Shown here in pieces: positions 1 to 9,028 of a DNA stretch of 64,000 nt. The position numbers and the translations under genes were made by a program. Under the pieces are notes generated by a model. That model did no database searches. It was not told the origin of the DNA and saw only the letters and a program-made list of their open reading frames with translations. This DNA comes from Bacteroidales bacterium (GTDB lineage: Bacteria > Bacteroidota > Bacteroidia > Bacteroidales > VadinHA17), in contig JADKBK010000008.1 of assembly GCA_016715075.1 (NCBI GenBank), positions 62,001 through 126,000 on the forward strand, given 5' to 3'. Each line of letters opens with the position of its first letter. Position 1 is the first letter of the stretch.

Positions 1-33
1 TTTTAATAAATTTGTTCATCAAAATCTTTCAGT

Positions 34-1308
34 ATGAGCAAAAGATTTGTCTCTTTGTTTGTTGCATTAGTTTTTAATCTGTCACTTTTTGCACAGGAAG
101 ACAATACTAATCAGGCTGTCTTTATTGAAGCTGAATATTTCCTGTTGAATGAAGATTATTCAGATGCACTGAACGGCTATCTGCAGCTTTATGAAAAGCT
201 TCCGGATAACGCTAATCTTGCCTATTGCATTGGGGTTTGTTACCTGAATATTCAGGGGAAGAAGAACCTCTCTGTCAGCTATCTTGAGACTGCATCCAAG
301 AACATGTCAGCCAAACATAAGGATGGTACACTTAATCAGCTTTCTGCTCCGTATGACGCACTGTATTATCTTGCAACTGCCTACCGGATAAACTATAAGT
401 TCGACAAGGCAAAGGAGGCATTCCTGAAATATTCAGGAACTCTCCTTCCAGATGATCATGAAAATCAGGATTTCATTAAACATGAAATTGAGGTTTGTGA
501 TATGGCTAAGAATCTGATAGCAAAACCTGTCTCTTTCAGCCAGGAGAATGCAGGCGAAATCTTTAATGATGATAAACCAAATTTCAATCCGATCATTTCA
601 GCAGATGGAAAATCTTTTGCATATATGGTCTCGCTCAAATTCTATGATGCGATTATGTTTTCAAAGCTTATAAACGGCAAATGGTCTGTACCGGTTAATA
701 TCACACCAGAACTTCAATCTGATGGGGATTTTTACATCTCCTGTCTCTCAGCTGACGGAAAAATGATTTTCCTTTCAAAAGATGATAACTATAACAGCGA
801 CATCTATTTCAGTTCATTAAACGGAGGGAGTTGGGCAAAAACTGTTAAACTAAATAAAAACATCAATACAAAATACTGGGAATCCCATGGATATATTTCA
901 GATGACGGGGAAGAGCTGGTATTTGCATCAGACCGACCCGGAGGTTTTGGCGGACTGGACCTATATATTTCACATAAAGTCAATGGTGACTGGGGACCGG
1001 CAGTCAATCTGGGACCTGAAATTAACACCCAGTTCAATGAAGACCGGCCTTTCCTGATAAATAAGGCGAAGACGCTTTTCTTCAGCTCCCAGGGTCATGA
1101 CAATATCGGTGGTTATGATCTTTTCAGATCCGAGATACAATCAAACGGGCTGTGGAGCAAACCTGCAAATCTCGGCTACCCTCTTAATACGCCGGATGAC
1201 AATATATTTTTCATGCCTATCGGAGACGGTAAATCAGGGTATTATTCAAATATGAAGGAATTAACAGGGAATGGGAAAGAGGATATTTACAAGATCACGT
1301 TCAGGTAA
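34..1308 (+). CDS. TPR and PD40 (WD40-like propeller) envelope protein
   Basis: A 424-residue exported protein. Residues 1-20 form a signal peptide ending in SLFA-Q. Residues about 25-150 hold TPR-like helices (for example LNEDYSDALNGYLQLYEKLP). From about residue 175 there are PD40 propeller blades, recognisable by repeated S-DG----F-S and by FASDRPGGFGGLDLY and FFSSQGHDNIGGYDLF. Such proteins in Bacteroidota (including the type IX secretion component PorE) sit at the inner face of the outer membrane, usually with an OmpA domain; this copy ends after the propeller. The next gene is a longer paralog, 52 bp downstream on the same strand, so the two are probably co-transcribed. Function is not established; a structural envelope or protein-protein scaffold role is inferred. 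Confidence 0.8.
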   Translation: MSKRFVSLFVALVFNLSLFAQEDNTNQAVFIEAEYFLLNEDYSDALNGYLQLYEKLPDNANLAYCIGVCYLNIQGKKNLSVSYLETASKNMSAKHKDGTLNQLSAPYDALYYLATAYRINYKFDKAKEAFLKYSGTLLPDDHENQDFIKHEIEVCDMAKNLIAKPVSFSQENAGEIFNDDKPNFNPIISADGKSFAYMVSLKFYDAIMFSKLINGKWSVPVNITPELQSDGDFYISCLSADGKMIFLSKDDNYNSDIYFSSLNGGSWAKTVKLNKNINTKYWESHGYISDDGEELVFASDRPGGFGGLDLYISHKVNGDWGPAVNLGPEINTQFNEDRPFLINKAKTLFFSSQGHDNIGGYDLFRSEIQSNGLWSKPANLGYPLNTPDDNIFFMPIGDGKSGYYSNMKELTGNGKEDIYKITFR

Positions 1309-1360
1309 TTTTGATTTGAATTAAACTAAATAGAATTTAAGAATCACTATATTTGTTTTA

Positions 1361-3303
1361 ATGGGCACTTTCAGAGCAAAAATTCCAACCATCCTGTTGC
1401 AGCTAATTACTCTGGTTATCTTTCCTTATGCTGTAACGGCTCAATCATCAGCTGAGAAAAAAAATATTTTTACCCAGGCAGAGACATTCTACCTCTATGA
1501 GGAATATGAACTGGCAAATCCACTATATATTTTGCTGGAAACACCAGACAACATGAATATCAAATACAAGATAGGAACTTGTTATCTGAATATCCCGGGT
1601 GAAAAAGAGAAAGCTGTCTCCTATCTTGAGGAAGCAGTTAAAAATGCCAGCTATGAATCCAAGACTAATTCATATAAAGAGAAGGCGGCTCCACTGGATG
1701 CCTATTTTTCTCTTGCCAAAGCCTACATGATCAATAATGACCTGGACAAAGGACTGAATACACTTGAGACCTTCCGCAAGCTTGTCCTGGAGACGGCTGA
1801 CAAGGGCGGTATGAAGAATACGGAGTTTATTGATCAGCAGATACAGGCATGCAAAATCGCAATCTCACTAAAAGAGAACCCTGTATATTTCAGCAAAAAA
1901 ATCCTTGGCGATGATTTCAGCCATGGCGCCATAAATGAAAATCCCGCTGTCAGCTTTGACGGAAGAACATTGGTATATACTGAACGAAGGGGTAATGTCA
2001 GTGCGATCTTCTTCTCAAGAAAAGAGAACGGGGCATGGCTTCCTCCCAAAGATATAACCACGGAACTTGTAGCCGGAGAGGATTGTTCTTCCTGTTCGCT
2101 CAATAGCGATGGAACTGAGCTTTTCCTCTATAAAACTGACAACTATGACGGTGTAATATATTCATCCTCATTTTTAAATGGTTCATGGACCCCTGTCAGG
2201 AAGCTGAATAAGAATATTAATACCAAGTTTTATGAATCTCATGCTGCTATCTCATATGATGGCAAAAGACTATATTTTACAAGCAACAGGGAAGGCGGTC
2301 TCGGAAACCTGGATATCTATGTCTCTGAGAAAGAGGCAACAGGTGACTGGGGACCTGCGGTAAATCTTGGTTCTGAAGTAAATACACCATTTAATGAGGA
2401 TACTCCTTTTATTACTGAAAATGATTCTGCAATCCTTTTCAGTTCGGAAGGCCATAGCTCAATGGGTGGCTACGATATTTTCAAAAGTTTTAAAAAGGGA
2501 GCCTCCTGGGACACTCCTGTCAACATGGGATTTCCAATTAATTCAACTGGTGATGATAAATTTTTCCAGCCCTGGAATAATGATAAGAACGCTTATTATT
2601 CCATAACTACCGATTATAAGAAGCGAGAAATTTTCTACCTTATTCTGGGAGGACGGGGCCTTGATCAGTATTCAGAGATAAATGGCAAACTTAGCCTCGC
2701 CGACACTGTTATGCCTTTCGACAAAACCTTTAAAATACATCTCATTGACCGGTCTTCAGGCGATACTGTTGATGTAAGCTATCCAAACAAGTTTACAGGA
2801 ATCTACACCTTCTATACATTACCTGGCAAATACAAAATTGTATATTCCGGAATTGGCTATTTTTCACAATATATTGATACAACAGTCATCAGGGATAATG
2901 ACATACTCGCATTGAATATTGATATTTCACTCAAGCGTGACTACTCTGTCAAAAGAGGCAGCCAGATATATGACAAGATAAATCTCAACGACATACCATC
3001 GGTTTCCGAAGTCGATCCAAATATTCTTATTAAAAACCTGAATGTTAACGATCTAAGTGATGAGAATGTCAAAGATTCGGATATCCTCTATTATACTGTT
3101 CAGGTGATGGCTTTGAAAAATCCGAAGGATATGAGTTTTTTCAGATACATCCCTGATATCCAGGTGATGTTTAATGACGATGATAAATTTTATCGCTATA
3201 CCACAGGGTCTTCCAAACAAGGGAAGAGGCTTTTGCTTTAAGGCTGGAGCTGATAAGGAAGGGATATCCTGAGGATATTTTTATCAAGAAAGTCTCAAAA
3301 TAA
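1361..3303 (+). CDS. TPR/PD40 protein with C-terminal SPOR-like domain (frameshifted)
   Basis: Paralog of the preceding gene with the same order: signal peptide (residues 1-27), TPR region, then PD40 blades (FTSNREGGLGNLDIY, LFSSEGHSSMGGYDIF). It adds a beta-sandwich segment around residues 445-530 (carboxypeptidase-regulatory-like, TGIYTFYTLPGKYKIVYSG) and a C-terminal SPOR-like domain beginning YYTVQVMALKNP. The open frame stops at 3241, but shifting by one base at the A-run 3214-3216 continues with TREEAFALRLELIRKGYP and stops at 3303, which completes the SPOR fold. One missing A is therefore likely. SPOR domains bind denuded peptidoglycan, which suggests anchoring at the cell wall; that is inferred. 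Confidence 0.75.
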
Positions 3304-3398
3304 TATATCCTTTATGGAGGTGTTAGTCTATTTAAGTTCAGATATGTTTTTTAACATTCTCATTTGAATACTCTGTAATATTATCAGAAACATTTTTC

Positions 3399-3920
3399 AT
3401 GAAATACAAGGACATAAAACTCAGGGCTCTGGAACCTGAAGATCTGGAACTGCTCTATGAGTGGGAAAATAACGAATCATACTGGACAATCAGCAACACG
3501 ATATCTCCCTTTTCGAAATTTACTCTTAAAAGGTACCTTGAGAATTCCCATAAGAATATTTATGAATCCGGCCAGCTCCGGCTGATGATAGAACTGGTTC
3601 ATGACAGGGTTACTGTAGGAACTATTGATATATTTGATTTTGACCCATTCCACAGGAGGGCCGGACTTGGGATACTTATTGCCAATGAGGCATACCGAAG
3701 AAAAGGATATGCATCAATGGCACTTTCCGGCCTTATAGAATATTGTTTCAAAACACTCCAGCTTCACCAGCTATACTGTAATATCCTGGAAAACAACACC
3801 GAAAGCATTGAACTATTTCAGGGTCTGGGATTCGTCAGGGCAGGTATAAAGAAAGCCTGGATAAAGACGTCGGATGGCTACCTTGATGAACACCTGTTTC
3901 AGCTGATTAATAATTCCTGA
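3399..3920 (+). CDS. GNAT family N-acetyltransferase (RimJ/SpeG-like)
   Basis: A 173-residue protein with the whole GNAT fold. It opens with IKLRALEPEDLELLYEWEN, typical of the RimJ/RimL/SpeG group, and has the acetyl-CoA pyrophosphate-binding motif YRRKGYASMAL near residues 95-105, followed by YCNILENNTESIELFQGLGF, the conserved NxxSxxLFxxxGF element. It should transfer an acetyl group from acetyl-CoA to an amine; substrates in this group include ribosomal protein N-termini and polyamines, and the sequence does not decide between them. It is converging with rlmN, 21 bp away. Confidence 0.85.
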   Translation: MKYKDIKLRALEPEDLELLYEWENNESYWTISNTISPFSKFTLKRYLENSHKNIYESGQLRLMIELVHDRVTVGTIDIFDFDPFHRRAGLGILIANEAYRRKGYASMALSGLIEYCFKTLQLHQLYCNILENNTESIELFQGLGFVRAGIKKAWIKTSDGYLDEHLFQLINNS

Positions 3921-3941
3921 CGGGTCAGAATAACAACCTGA

Positions 3942-4958
3942 TTATTTTAATCCTGCAGCCAGCAGACCACAGGCCGCCGAAATATCAGCGCCTCTCGATT
4001 TACGTATCGAAGCAGAGATCCCTGAAATAACCAGGTTATGCTTAAAAAACATCATCCTTTCAGAAGATGATAAGCTTTTTATTCCATTACTGGCCGGATG
4101 AAAAGGCAGCAGGTTCACCCTTATCCTTGAACCGCTGGTAATAGCTTTTAGTTCTGCCAGGTGCCTGTCAGTATCATTGAGATCTTTTATCATCATATAA
4201 GCCAGGCTGATTCTCCTTTTTTTCTTTAGTGGATAGCGCCTGAGCAGCTTAATAATGCTATTAACAGGATACAATGTCTCAATCGGGATCATCACTTTCC
4301 GCTCATCCGTAAAAGGAGAAAAAAGACTGAGTGTTAGGTTGCATTCACAGTCTGCAAGAAACCGTTCAATTCCATGAGTTATCCCTACCGTGGATACGGT
4401 GATATTTCTGGGGCTGAGTGAAAGACCCCATTCTGCGGTCATTATTTCACAGGCCTTCAGTACATTATCCAGATTATCCATTGGTTCACCCATTCCCATT
4501 AGTACAACATGTGTCACCTTCCCTGCTTCAGGGATGCTTAAAACCTGGTTGACAATTTCCCCTGCAGAAAGGTTTCCATGGAAACCATATGCTGCTGTCA
4601 GACAAAAAGAGCAACCCATCCGGCAACCGGATTGTGTGGAGATACAAACAGTATTTCGCTTTTTATCCGGAATAAATACTGATTCAAACGCTCTCCCGTC
4701 AGGAGTCCGAAAAAGGTATTTTATTGTCCCGTCAGCCGACAGCTCTGATGCCGCAGGCTGGAGTATGCCCGGCGTGAAATTCGCTTTCAGTAAAGCTTTC
4801 AGTTTTCCGGGAATCTTATTAATAAGTTCAAAATCAGAGGCTCCCTTCTTATAGATGCTCTGTGCGACCGAAACTGCATGTTTCAATAAAAACCCTTCAG
4901 GTTCGATTAACGCAGATATTTCGCCTGCAGACAAACCCATAAGACTTTTCTTAATCAT
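3942..4958 (-). CDS. rlmN: 23S rRNA (adenine-2503-C2)-methyltransferase RlmN, radical SAM
   Basis: A 338-residue radical SAM methyltransferase that methylates C2 of A2503 in 23S rRNA (and A37 of some tRNAs). The [4Fe-4S] motif CRMGCSFC gives C112, C116 and C119. The second family cysteine, which carries the methyl group, is C330 in DISAACGLL. GMGEPMDN and the family-typical LTLSLFSPFTDERK and NLLPFHP segments are also present. Length matches the family (about 340-380). A TATTTTTG box lies on the minus strand at 4982-4975, just upstream of the start, but no clear -33 partner is seen. No gene nearby shares the role, although two other 23S rRNA modification enzymes (RlmD, RlmB) occur in the window. 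Confidence 0.93.
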   Translation of the reverse strand: MIKKSLMGLSAGEISALIEPEGFLLKHAVSVAQSIYKKGASDFELINKIPGKLKALLKANFTPGILQPAASELSADGTIKYLFRTPDGRAFESVFIPDKKRNTVCISTQSGCRMGCSFCLTAAYGFHGNLSAGEIVNQVLSIPEAGKVTHVVLMGMGEPMDNLDNVLKACEIMTAEWGLSLSPRNITVSTVGITHGIERFLADCECNLTLSLFSPFTDERKVMIPIETLYPVNSIIKLLRRYPLKKKRRISLAYMMIKDLNDTDRHLAELKAITSGSRIRVNLLPFHPASNGIKSLSSSERMMFFKHNLVISGISASIRKSRGADISAACGLLAAGLK

Positions 4959-5052
4959 AGTGAACTGATATTTGCAAAAATAAGACGATTATGAATATCT
5001 TAGCATTAATTCGATATTTATGAGATAAGTACTATGTTAAAAGGTTGGTCAG

Positions 5053-6141
5053 ATGAATAAATGGAATTCGCTTTACATCTATTATATTTCAGGTACTGGT
5101 AATGCCAAAGCTTCTTCTGAATGGATCGGCGACGAAGCTGAAAAAGCTGGTCTCAGATCTGTGATTCAGCAGATTGACAGACTCGAAAATATCAGGATGC
5201 CTGACAATGATGAAAGACCGCTAATCGGCTTTGCATTTCCCACCCACGGCTTTAACTGCGCTCCCATAATGATCCGGTTCATTGCTGGTTTTCCCAGGGG
5301 ATTGTGCCGTGAAGTATTTCTGCTTAATACCAGGGCAGGGATGAAGCTTTCAAAGGTTTTCCTGCCCGGCGTAAGTGGAGTCGCTCTTTTACTTCCCGCA
5401 TTTATACTCTGGCTAAAAGGTTATAAATGTATAGGATTCAGACCTGTTGACCTTCCTTCCAACTGGATTCCGCTCCATCCAGGGCTTAAGAAGAAAGTGA
5501 TTGAATCCATTTTCCTCAGATGCGAAAGGATAGTGAGGAACTTTGCCGTCAGGATAATCTCTGGTAAAAAAGTTTATAAAGGGCTCCTTACGATTCCACT
5601 GGATCTGCTTATTAGTCCTATTGCCCTGATGTACTACATAGGCGGAAGGTTTTTTCTTTCAAAGACATTCATAGCCAACAGTAACTGCAATAATTGCGGC
5701 ATTTGTATAAGGGAGTGCCCTACTGCCTCAATTAAACTGGTCTCTGATCGTCCCTATTGGAAATTAAGCTGCGAAAGTTGCATGCGCTGCCTCAACCTCT
5801 GTCCGAAGAGGGCGATTGAGGCCGCGCATGGAATGGCTGTAGCATTCTGGATCATATTTACTGCAATTAATACCCAGATAATTCTTCTGCTTATAAATGC
5901 TCTGAATATCAATCCTGAAATCTGGTGGTGGAAATTAGCCTCCCAGGTAACAGGTATTGCATGCATGATACTTGTCGCCGCCGTTCTCTACAGGATAATG
6001 CACTATGCAATGGGATTTAAACCTGTCAGTTATCTGGTTCGGTTTACATCCCTAACAACATTTCCATTCTGGAGAAGATACAATTTTCTAAAAACAAGGA
6101 AGAAAAAACGTATCTCTCCTGAAAAGGTTATGCCTACATGA
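5053..6141 (+). CDS. EFR1-type flavodoxin/ferredoxin membrane protein
   Basis: A 362-residue fusion. The N-terminus (YYISGTGNAKASSEWI) has the flavodoxin FMN-phosphate loop. Residues about 212-262 contain two 4Fe-4S motifs, CNNCGICIRECP and CESCMRCLNLCP. Residues about 270-325 contain two hydrophobic helices. This matches the EFRO/EFR1 layout, an electron carrier that combines FMN and two iron-sulfur clusters, here with a membrane anchor. Its redox partner is not evident from context. It stands alone; its 3' end overlaps the convergent M3 peptidase gene by 8 bp. It fits an anaerobic lifestyle, as does the Hdr/Flx cluster further on. Confidence 0.8.
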   Translation: MNKWNSLYIYYISGTGNAKASSEWIGDEAEKAGLRSVIQQIDRLENIRMPDNDERPLIGFAFPTHGFNCAPIMIRFIAGFPRGLCREVFLLNTRAGMKLSKVFLPGVSGVALLLPAFILWLKGYKCIGFRPVDLPSNWIPLHPGLKKKVIESIFLRCERIVRNFAVRIISGKKVYKGLLTIPLDLLISPIALMYYIGGRFFLSKTFIANSNCNNCGICIRECPTASIKLVSDRPYWKLSCESCMRCLNLCPKRAIEAAHGMAVAFWIIFTAINTQIILLLINALNINPEIWWWKLASQVTGIACMILVAAVLYRIMHYAMGFKPVSYLVRFTSLTTFPFWRRYNFLKTRKKKRISPEKVMPT

Positions 6142-8239
6142 GTCCCCTGTTCTTAAGAAGCGCTTTGATAACAGGCTCTCTGCCACGGAATTTAACAAAG
6201 CTTTGTTCGGAATCGGTTATTCCCATTGGAGCCAGAACATTTTTCCGGAACGAATCAGCAGTAGCCTTATCAAATATACCTTTTTCCTTAAAGGCTTCAA
6301 AAGCATCGTTATCGAGGACTGCAGCCCAGGTATAGCAATAATAGCCAGCATCATACCCTCCAACTATATGCAGAAAGTAAGTACTTTTATACCTTGGTTC
6401 AATTTCTTTGATGAGACCTTTCTTTTGCAGGAAATCCTTTTCGAATTTTTCTATATCGATATCTACAGGAGCTTCCAGTGTATAGTAGGCCATATCAAGC
6501 ATTGAAGCTGCAAGAATTTCTACATTGTCAAAACCGGTATTGAAGTAGCTGCTTTTTTGTATTTTGTTTATCAATGCATCAGGCATGATTTCTCCGGTTT
6601 TATAATGTTTCGCATACATCTTTAAAACCTCGGGTTCTGTTGCCCAGTGTTCCATAATCTGAGACGGCAATTCAATAATATCCATGGCAGCACTTGTCAT
6701 GCTGTATTTATTTATTGAGAAAAGAGCCTGCAGGCTATGACCAAACTCATGAAAGAGGGTATTGACATCATCAATGCTCAATAGTGATGGTGTTTCGCCC
6801 GAAGGATTACTGAAATTACATACCATTGTAACAACAGGCTTTACTTCCGCTCCATTTAGCCATCTGTGATCACGATAGCTTCCGCACCATGCTCCCTGCC
6901 CTTTGCTCGCTCTTGTAAAAAAATCCATATACAAAACTCCTATGAGTGTTCCATCAGCTTCTTTCACCTCAAAAGCCCTTGCATCGGGATGAGGAAGAGG
7001 GATTGCTTCAATAGGAGTAAATGTGATTCCATAAAGCTTGTTTGCTACAGTAAACGCACCATCCCTTACATTTTCGAGTTTGAAATAGGGTCTGAGACCA
7101 CTGTCGTCGAGATCATATTTTTCTTTGCGCAATTTCTCTGCATAATACCACCAGTCTGATGGCTCTATACTGAATTTTGCCCCTTCCCTGTCTGCAATTC
7201 TCTGCATCTCGGTGAGTTCCTTCCCGGCTACTTTAAGAGCTGGTTTCCAGAGTTGGTCAAGAAGGGACCAGACTTTATCAGGTGTTTTAGCCATCCTGTT
7301 TTCAAGATTCAGGTCTGCATGTGATTTATAGCCAAGAAGCTTTGCACGCTTTGCCCGAAGGGAGACTATGCTTGCCAGATTCTTCTTATTATCCAGCTCA
7401 TCATTATGATTACCCCGGGTAAGATAAGCATCATAAAGTTTTTTGCGGAGTTCACGGTTTTCGTCATATGTCAGGAAAGGAAGCATACTGGGCTTATGGA
7501 CAGTAAAGATCCATTTTCCTTCCAGGCTATCCTGCTTTGCGCTTTCTGCTGCTCCGGCAGCAACTGTTTCAGGCAATCCTTTTAAATCAGCTGCATTGTC
7601 AAGTATAAGTTTGAACTTATTTGTCTCTGAGAGTACATTCTGGCTAAAATTAACACTCAGCACGGAAATATCCTGGTTGAGTTTTTTTAGTGTATCCTGC
7701 TCCGCAGCTGCAAGAAGGGCTCCATTACGAACAAAATCTTTATAAAGATTCTCAAGAATGAATTTCTGTTCATCATCCAGATTAAAGCTATCGCGATTGT
7801 CATAAATTGATTTTACTCTTTCGAAGAGCAAGGGATTCAGAAAAATCTCATCTCTGTATTCTGATAGCTTAGGCGATATCTCCACCTCGATTTTCTGAAG
7901 TGAATCGTTTGTATTCGCTGATGTCTGGCTGAAGAAAACCGCTGATACTCGTGTAAGCAGCGAGCCAAGGCTATCGAGAGGGTCAATTGTATTCTGAAAT
8001 GTAGGAGCCTCGCTGTTATTTAATATTTTCTCCAGTCCCTTTCTGCCTTCATCCATCCCTCTTTCGAAGGCAGGCATATAATGTTCAGCCATTATTCTCT
8101 CAAAAGGCGGAACATTGAACGGAGTCTCAAATTTCGAAAAGAATGGATTTGTATTCCCGACCATTGATTTGTCCTTACATCCTGAATTTGTCATAAGAAC
8201 AAACATAGCGATCATCAGTACAAAGTTAATTACTTTCAT
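6134..8239 (-). CDS. dcp: M3 family peptidyl-dipeptidase (Dcp-like) lipoprotein
   Basis: A 701-residue zinc metallopeptidase of family M3. The zinc motif HEFGH (in NTLFHEFGHSLQALF) lies near residues 494-498, and the M3A hallmarks GVLYMDFFTRASKGQGAWCG and YYCYTWAAVLDNDAF (substrate tyrosines) are present. The length is close to E. coli Dcp (about 680). The N-terminus is a lipoprotein signal (LMTNSGC), so the enzyme should be exported and membrane-anchored, trimming dipeptides from peptide C-termini. Dcp versus OpdA-type assignment rests on overall resemblance only. Single gene facing the EFR1 gene. Confidence 0.88.
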   Translation of the reverse strand: MKVINFVLMIAMFVLMTNSGCKDKSMVGNTNPFFSKFETPFNVPPFERIMAEHYMPAFERGMDEGRKGLEKILNNSEAPTFQNTIDPLDSLGSLLTRVSAVFFSQTSANTNDSLQKIEVEISPKLSEYRDEIFLNPLLFERVKSIYDNRDSFNLDDEQKFILENLYKDFVRNGALLAAAEQDTLKKLNQDISVLSVNFSQNVLSETNKFKLILDNAADLKGLPETVAAGAAESAKQDSLEGKWIFTVHKPSMLPFLTYDENRELRKKLYDAYLTRGNHNDELDNKKNLASIVSLRAKRAKLLGYKSHADLNLENRMAKTPDKVWSLLDQLWKPALKVAGKELTEMQRIADREGAKFSIEPSDWWYYAEKLRKEKYDLDDSGLRPYFKLENVRDGAFTVANKLYGITFTPIEAIPLPHPDARAFEVKEADGTLIGVLYMDFFTRASKGQGAWCGSYRDHRWLNGAEVKPVVTMVCNFSNPSGETPSLLSIDDVNTLFHEFGHSLQALFSINKYSMTSAAMDIIELPSQIMEHWATEPEVLKMYAKHYKTGEIMPDALINKIQKSSYFNTGFDNVEILAASMLDMAYYTLEAPVDIDIEKFEKDFLQKKGLIKEIEPRYKSTYFLHIVGGYDAGYYCYTWAAVLDNDAFEAFKEKGIFDKATADSFRKNVLAPMGITDSEQSFVKFRGREPVIKALLKNRGLM

Positions 8240-8494
8240 AAAATTTATTTTTTGACGTTTAGTGCTTTGTTTACAGACAGCAAAATAAGATTAAAAAAAC
8301 TTCTGTAAGATGATATATATCAGAATATTTTTTATCATAGTACCTAACCTGCTTTGACTATATGCTTACCTTATTCTCCGGTAAATACATTTGGAACATA
8401 AATATTTATTATTTTTGCGAGCCATGAAAGATTATGCTGTGGGTTTTTTAGTATTGAAGGAGCAATTAATTTTTCAACACCGGATTGTTTTTAA

Positions 8495-8666
8495 GGAGCG
8501 ATAGTCACGCTCTTGTGGGACAGACGCTGTGGCAAGGATGGCTTTATGTATTGGAGAGATGGTCCCGCAGTGCGGGATAGACGCCGTGGCAAATACGGCT
8601 TTATATATTGGAGAGATGGTCCCGCAGTGCGGGATAGACGCCGTGGCAAATACGGCTTTATATATT
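8495..8666 (+). repeat. 57-bp tandem repeats carrying copies of the tRNA-Ser 5' end
   Basis: Two identical 57-bp copies (8553-8609 and 8610-8666) and one degenerate 58-bp copy (8495-8552) run directly into the tRNA-Ser gene. Each copy begins with GGAGAGATGG, the first ten bases of that tRNA (GGAGCGATAG in the degenerate one). Each full copy can form two hairpins: TCCCGCAGTGCGGGA and GCCGT...ACGGC. They look like partial duplications of the tRNA start plus its leader. The rest of the 8240-8494 gap holds no convincing gene; a TATTTTTG box at 8410-8417 has a TTTG at 8390-8393, but the 16-bp spacing is too short for a good promoter. Confidence 0.85.
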
Positions 8667-8755
8667 GGAGAGATGGCAGAGTGGTCGAATGCGGCGGTCT
8701 CGAAAACCGTTGTTCGCCTTCCGGCGAACCGGGGGTTCGAATCCCCCTCTCTCCG
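8667..8755 (+). tRNA. tRNA-Ser (anticodon CGA)
   Basis: The 89-nt sequence folds as a class II tRNA. Acceptor GGAGAGA (8667-8673) pairs with TCTCTCC (8748-8754), the anticodon loop CTCGAAA gives anticodon CGA, a long variable arm (TTCGCC/GGCGAA) identifies serine, and the T arm is GGGGGTTCGAATCCCCC. The discriminator is G at 8755. CCA is not encoded. The gene is preceded by tandem copies of its own 5' end and followed immediately by a palindromic terminator element. Confidence 0.95.
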
Positions 8756-8770
8756 CAACTTCAAATTACT

Positions 8771-8800
8771 CCCGCAGATTTTCTGCGGGATTTTTATTTT
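8771..8800 (+). terminator. Rho-independent terminator of tRNA-Ser(CGA)
   Basis: Stem CCCGCAG (8771-8777) / CTGCGGG (8783-8789) with a 5-base loop, followed by ATTTTTATTTT (8790-8800). It lies 15 bases past the tRNA 3' end in the direction of tRNA transcription. Confidence 0.85.
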
Positions 8801-8838
8801 CCGGATGGCCAAGCCATGCCATGAGCTCGGCCAGCCGG

Positions 8839-8873
8839 AAAATAAAAACCCTTGCGAGTGAAACGAGCAAGGG
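8839..8873 (-). terminator. Opposing terminator in copy A, facing nupC
   Basis: On the minus strand the stem CCCTTGC/GCAAGGG (8849-8873) has an 11-base loop and is followed by a T-rich tract (8848-8839). It would stop transcription coming from the minus-strand nupC gene, about 155 bp upstream in that direction. Confidence 0.65.
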
Positions 8874-9028
8874 AGTAATTTGAAGTTGCAGGGTACCCCC
8901 TAAGGGATCACGCCCGAAGCGCAGCAAGGGCGTAATCCCCAAAACCACAAACTCCATGGGGGCCAAGCAAGGGTTCGTTGAAAGTCTTTCAACCGCAAAG
9001 CACGACTTATGAATATCTTGAAGGAATA

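Larger units (their letters stand above)
8755..8889 (+). repeat. Palindromic tRNA-linked repeat element, copy A
   Basis: A 135-bp element bounded by perfect 19-bp inverted repeats, GCAACTTCAAATTACTCCC at 8755-8773 and its complement at 8871-8889. Inside are two terminator hairpins pointing in opposite directions and a central palindrome built from CCGG..GGCCAAGC and its complement. The outer base coincides with the discriminator of the tRNA-Ser. A near-identical element in the same orientation to a tRNA lies at 14363-14500. The sequence after it (8889-8940, AAGGGATCAC...GGGCGTAATCCC) also resembles sequence beyond copy B. The stretch 8890-9028 has no gene. Confidence 0.85.

Noticed and set aside
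34..3303. Type IX secretion operon
   Set aside because: PD40/TPR proteins alone are not sufficient; no porK, L, M, N, sprA or C-terminal sorting domains are visible in the window.
8495..8666. CRISPR-like array
   Set aside because: Repeats are directly adjacent with no variable spacers, and the unit is a partial tRNA copy. The heptamer arrays at 25584-25709 are rejected as CRISPR for the same reason.
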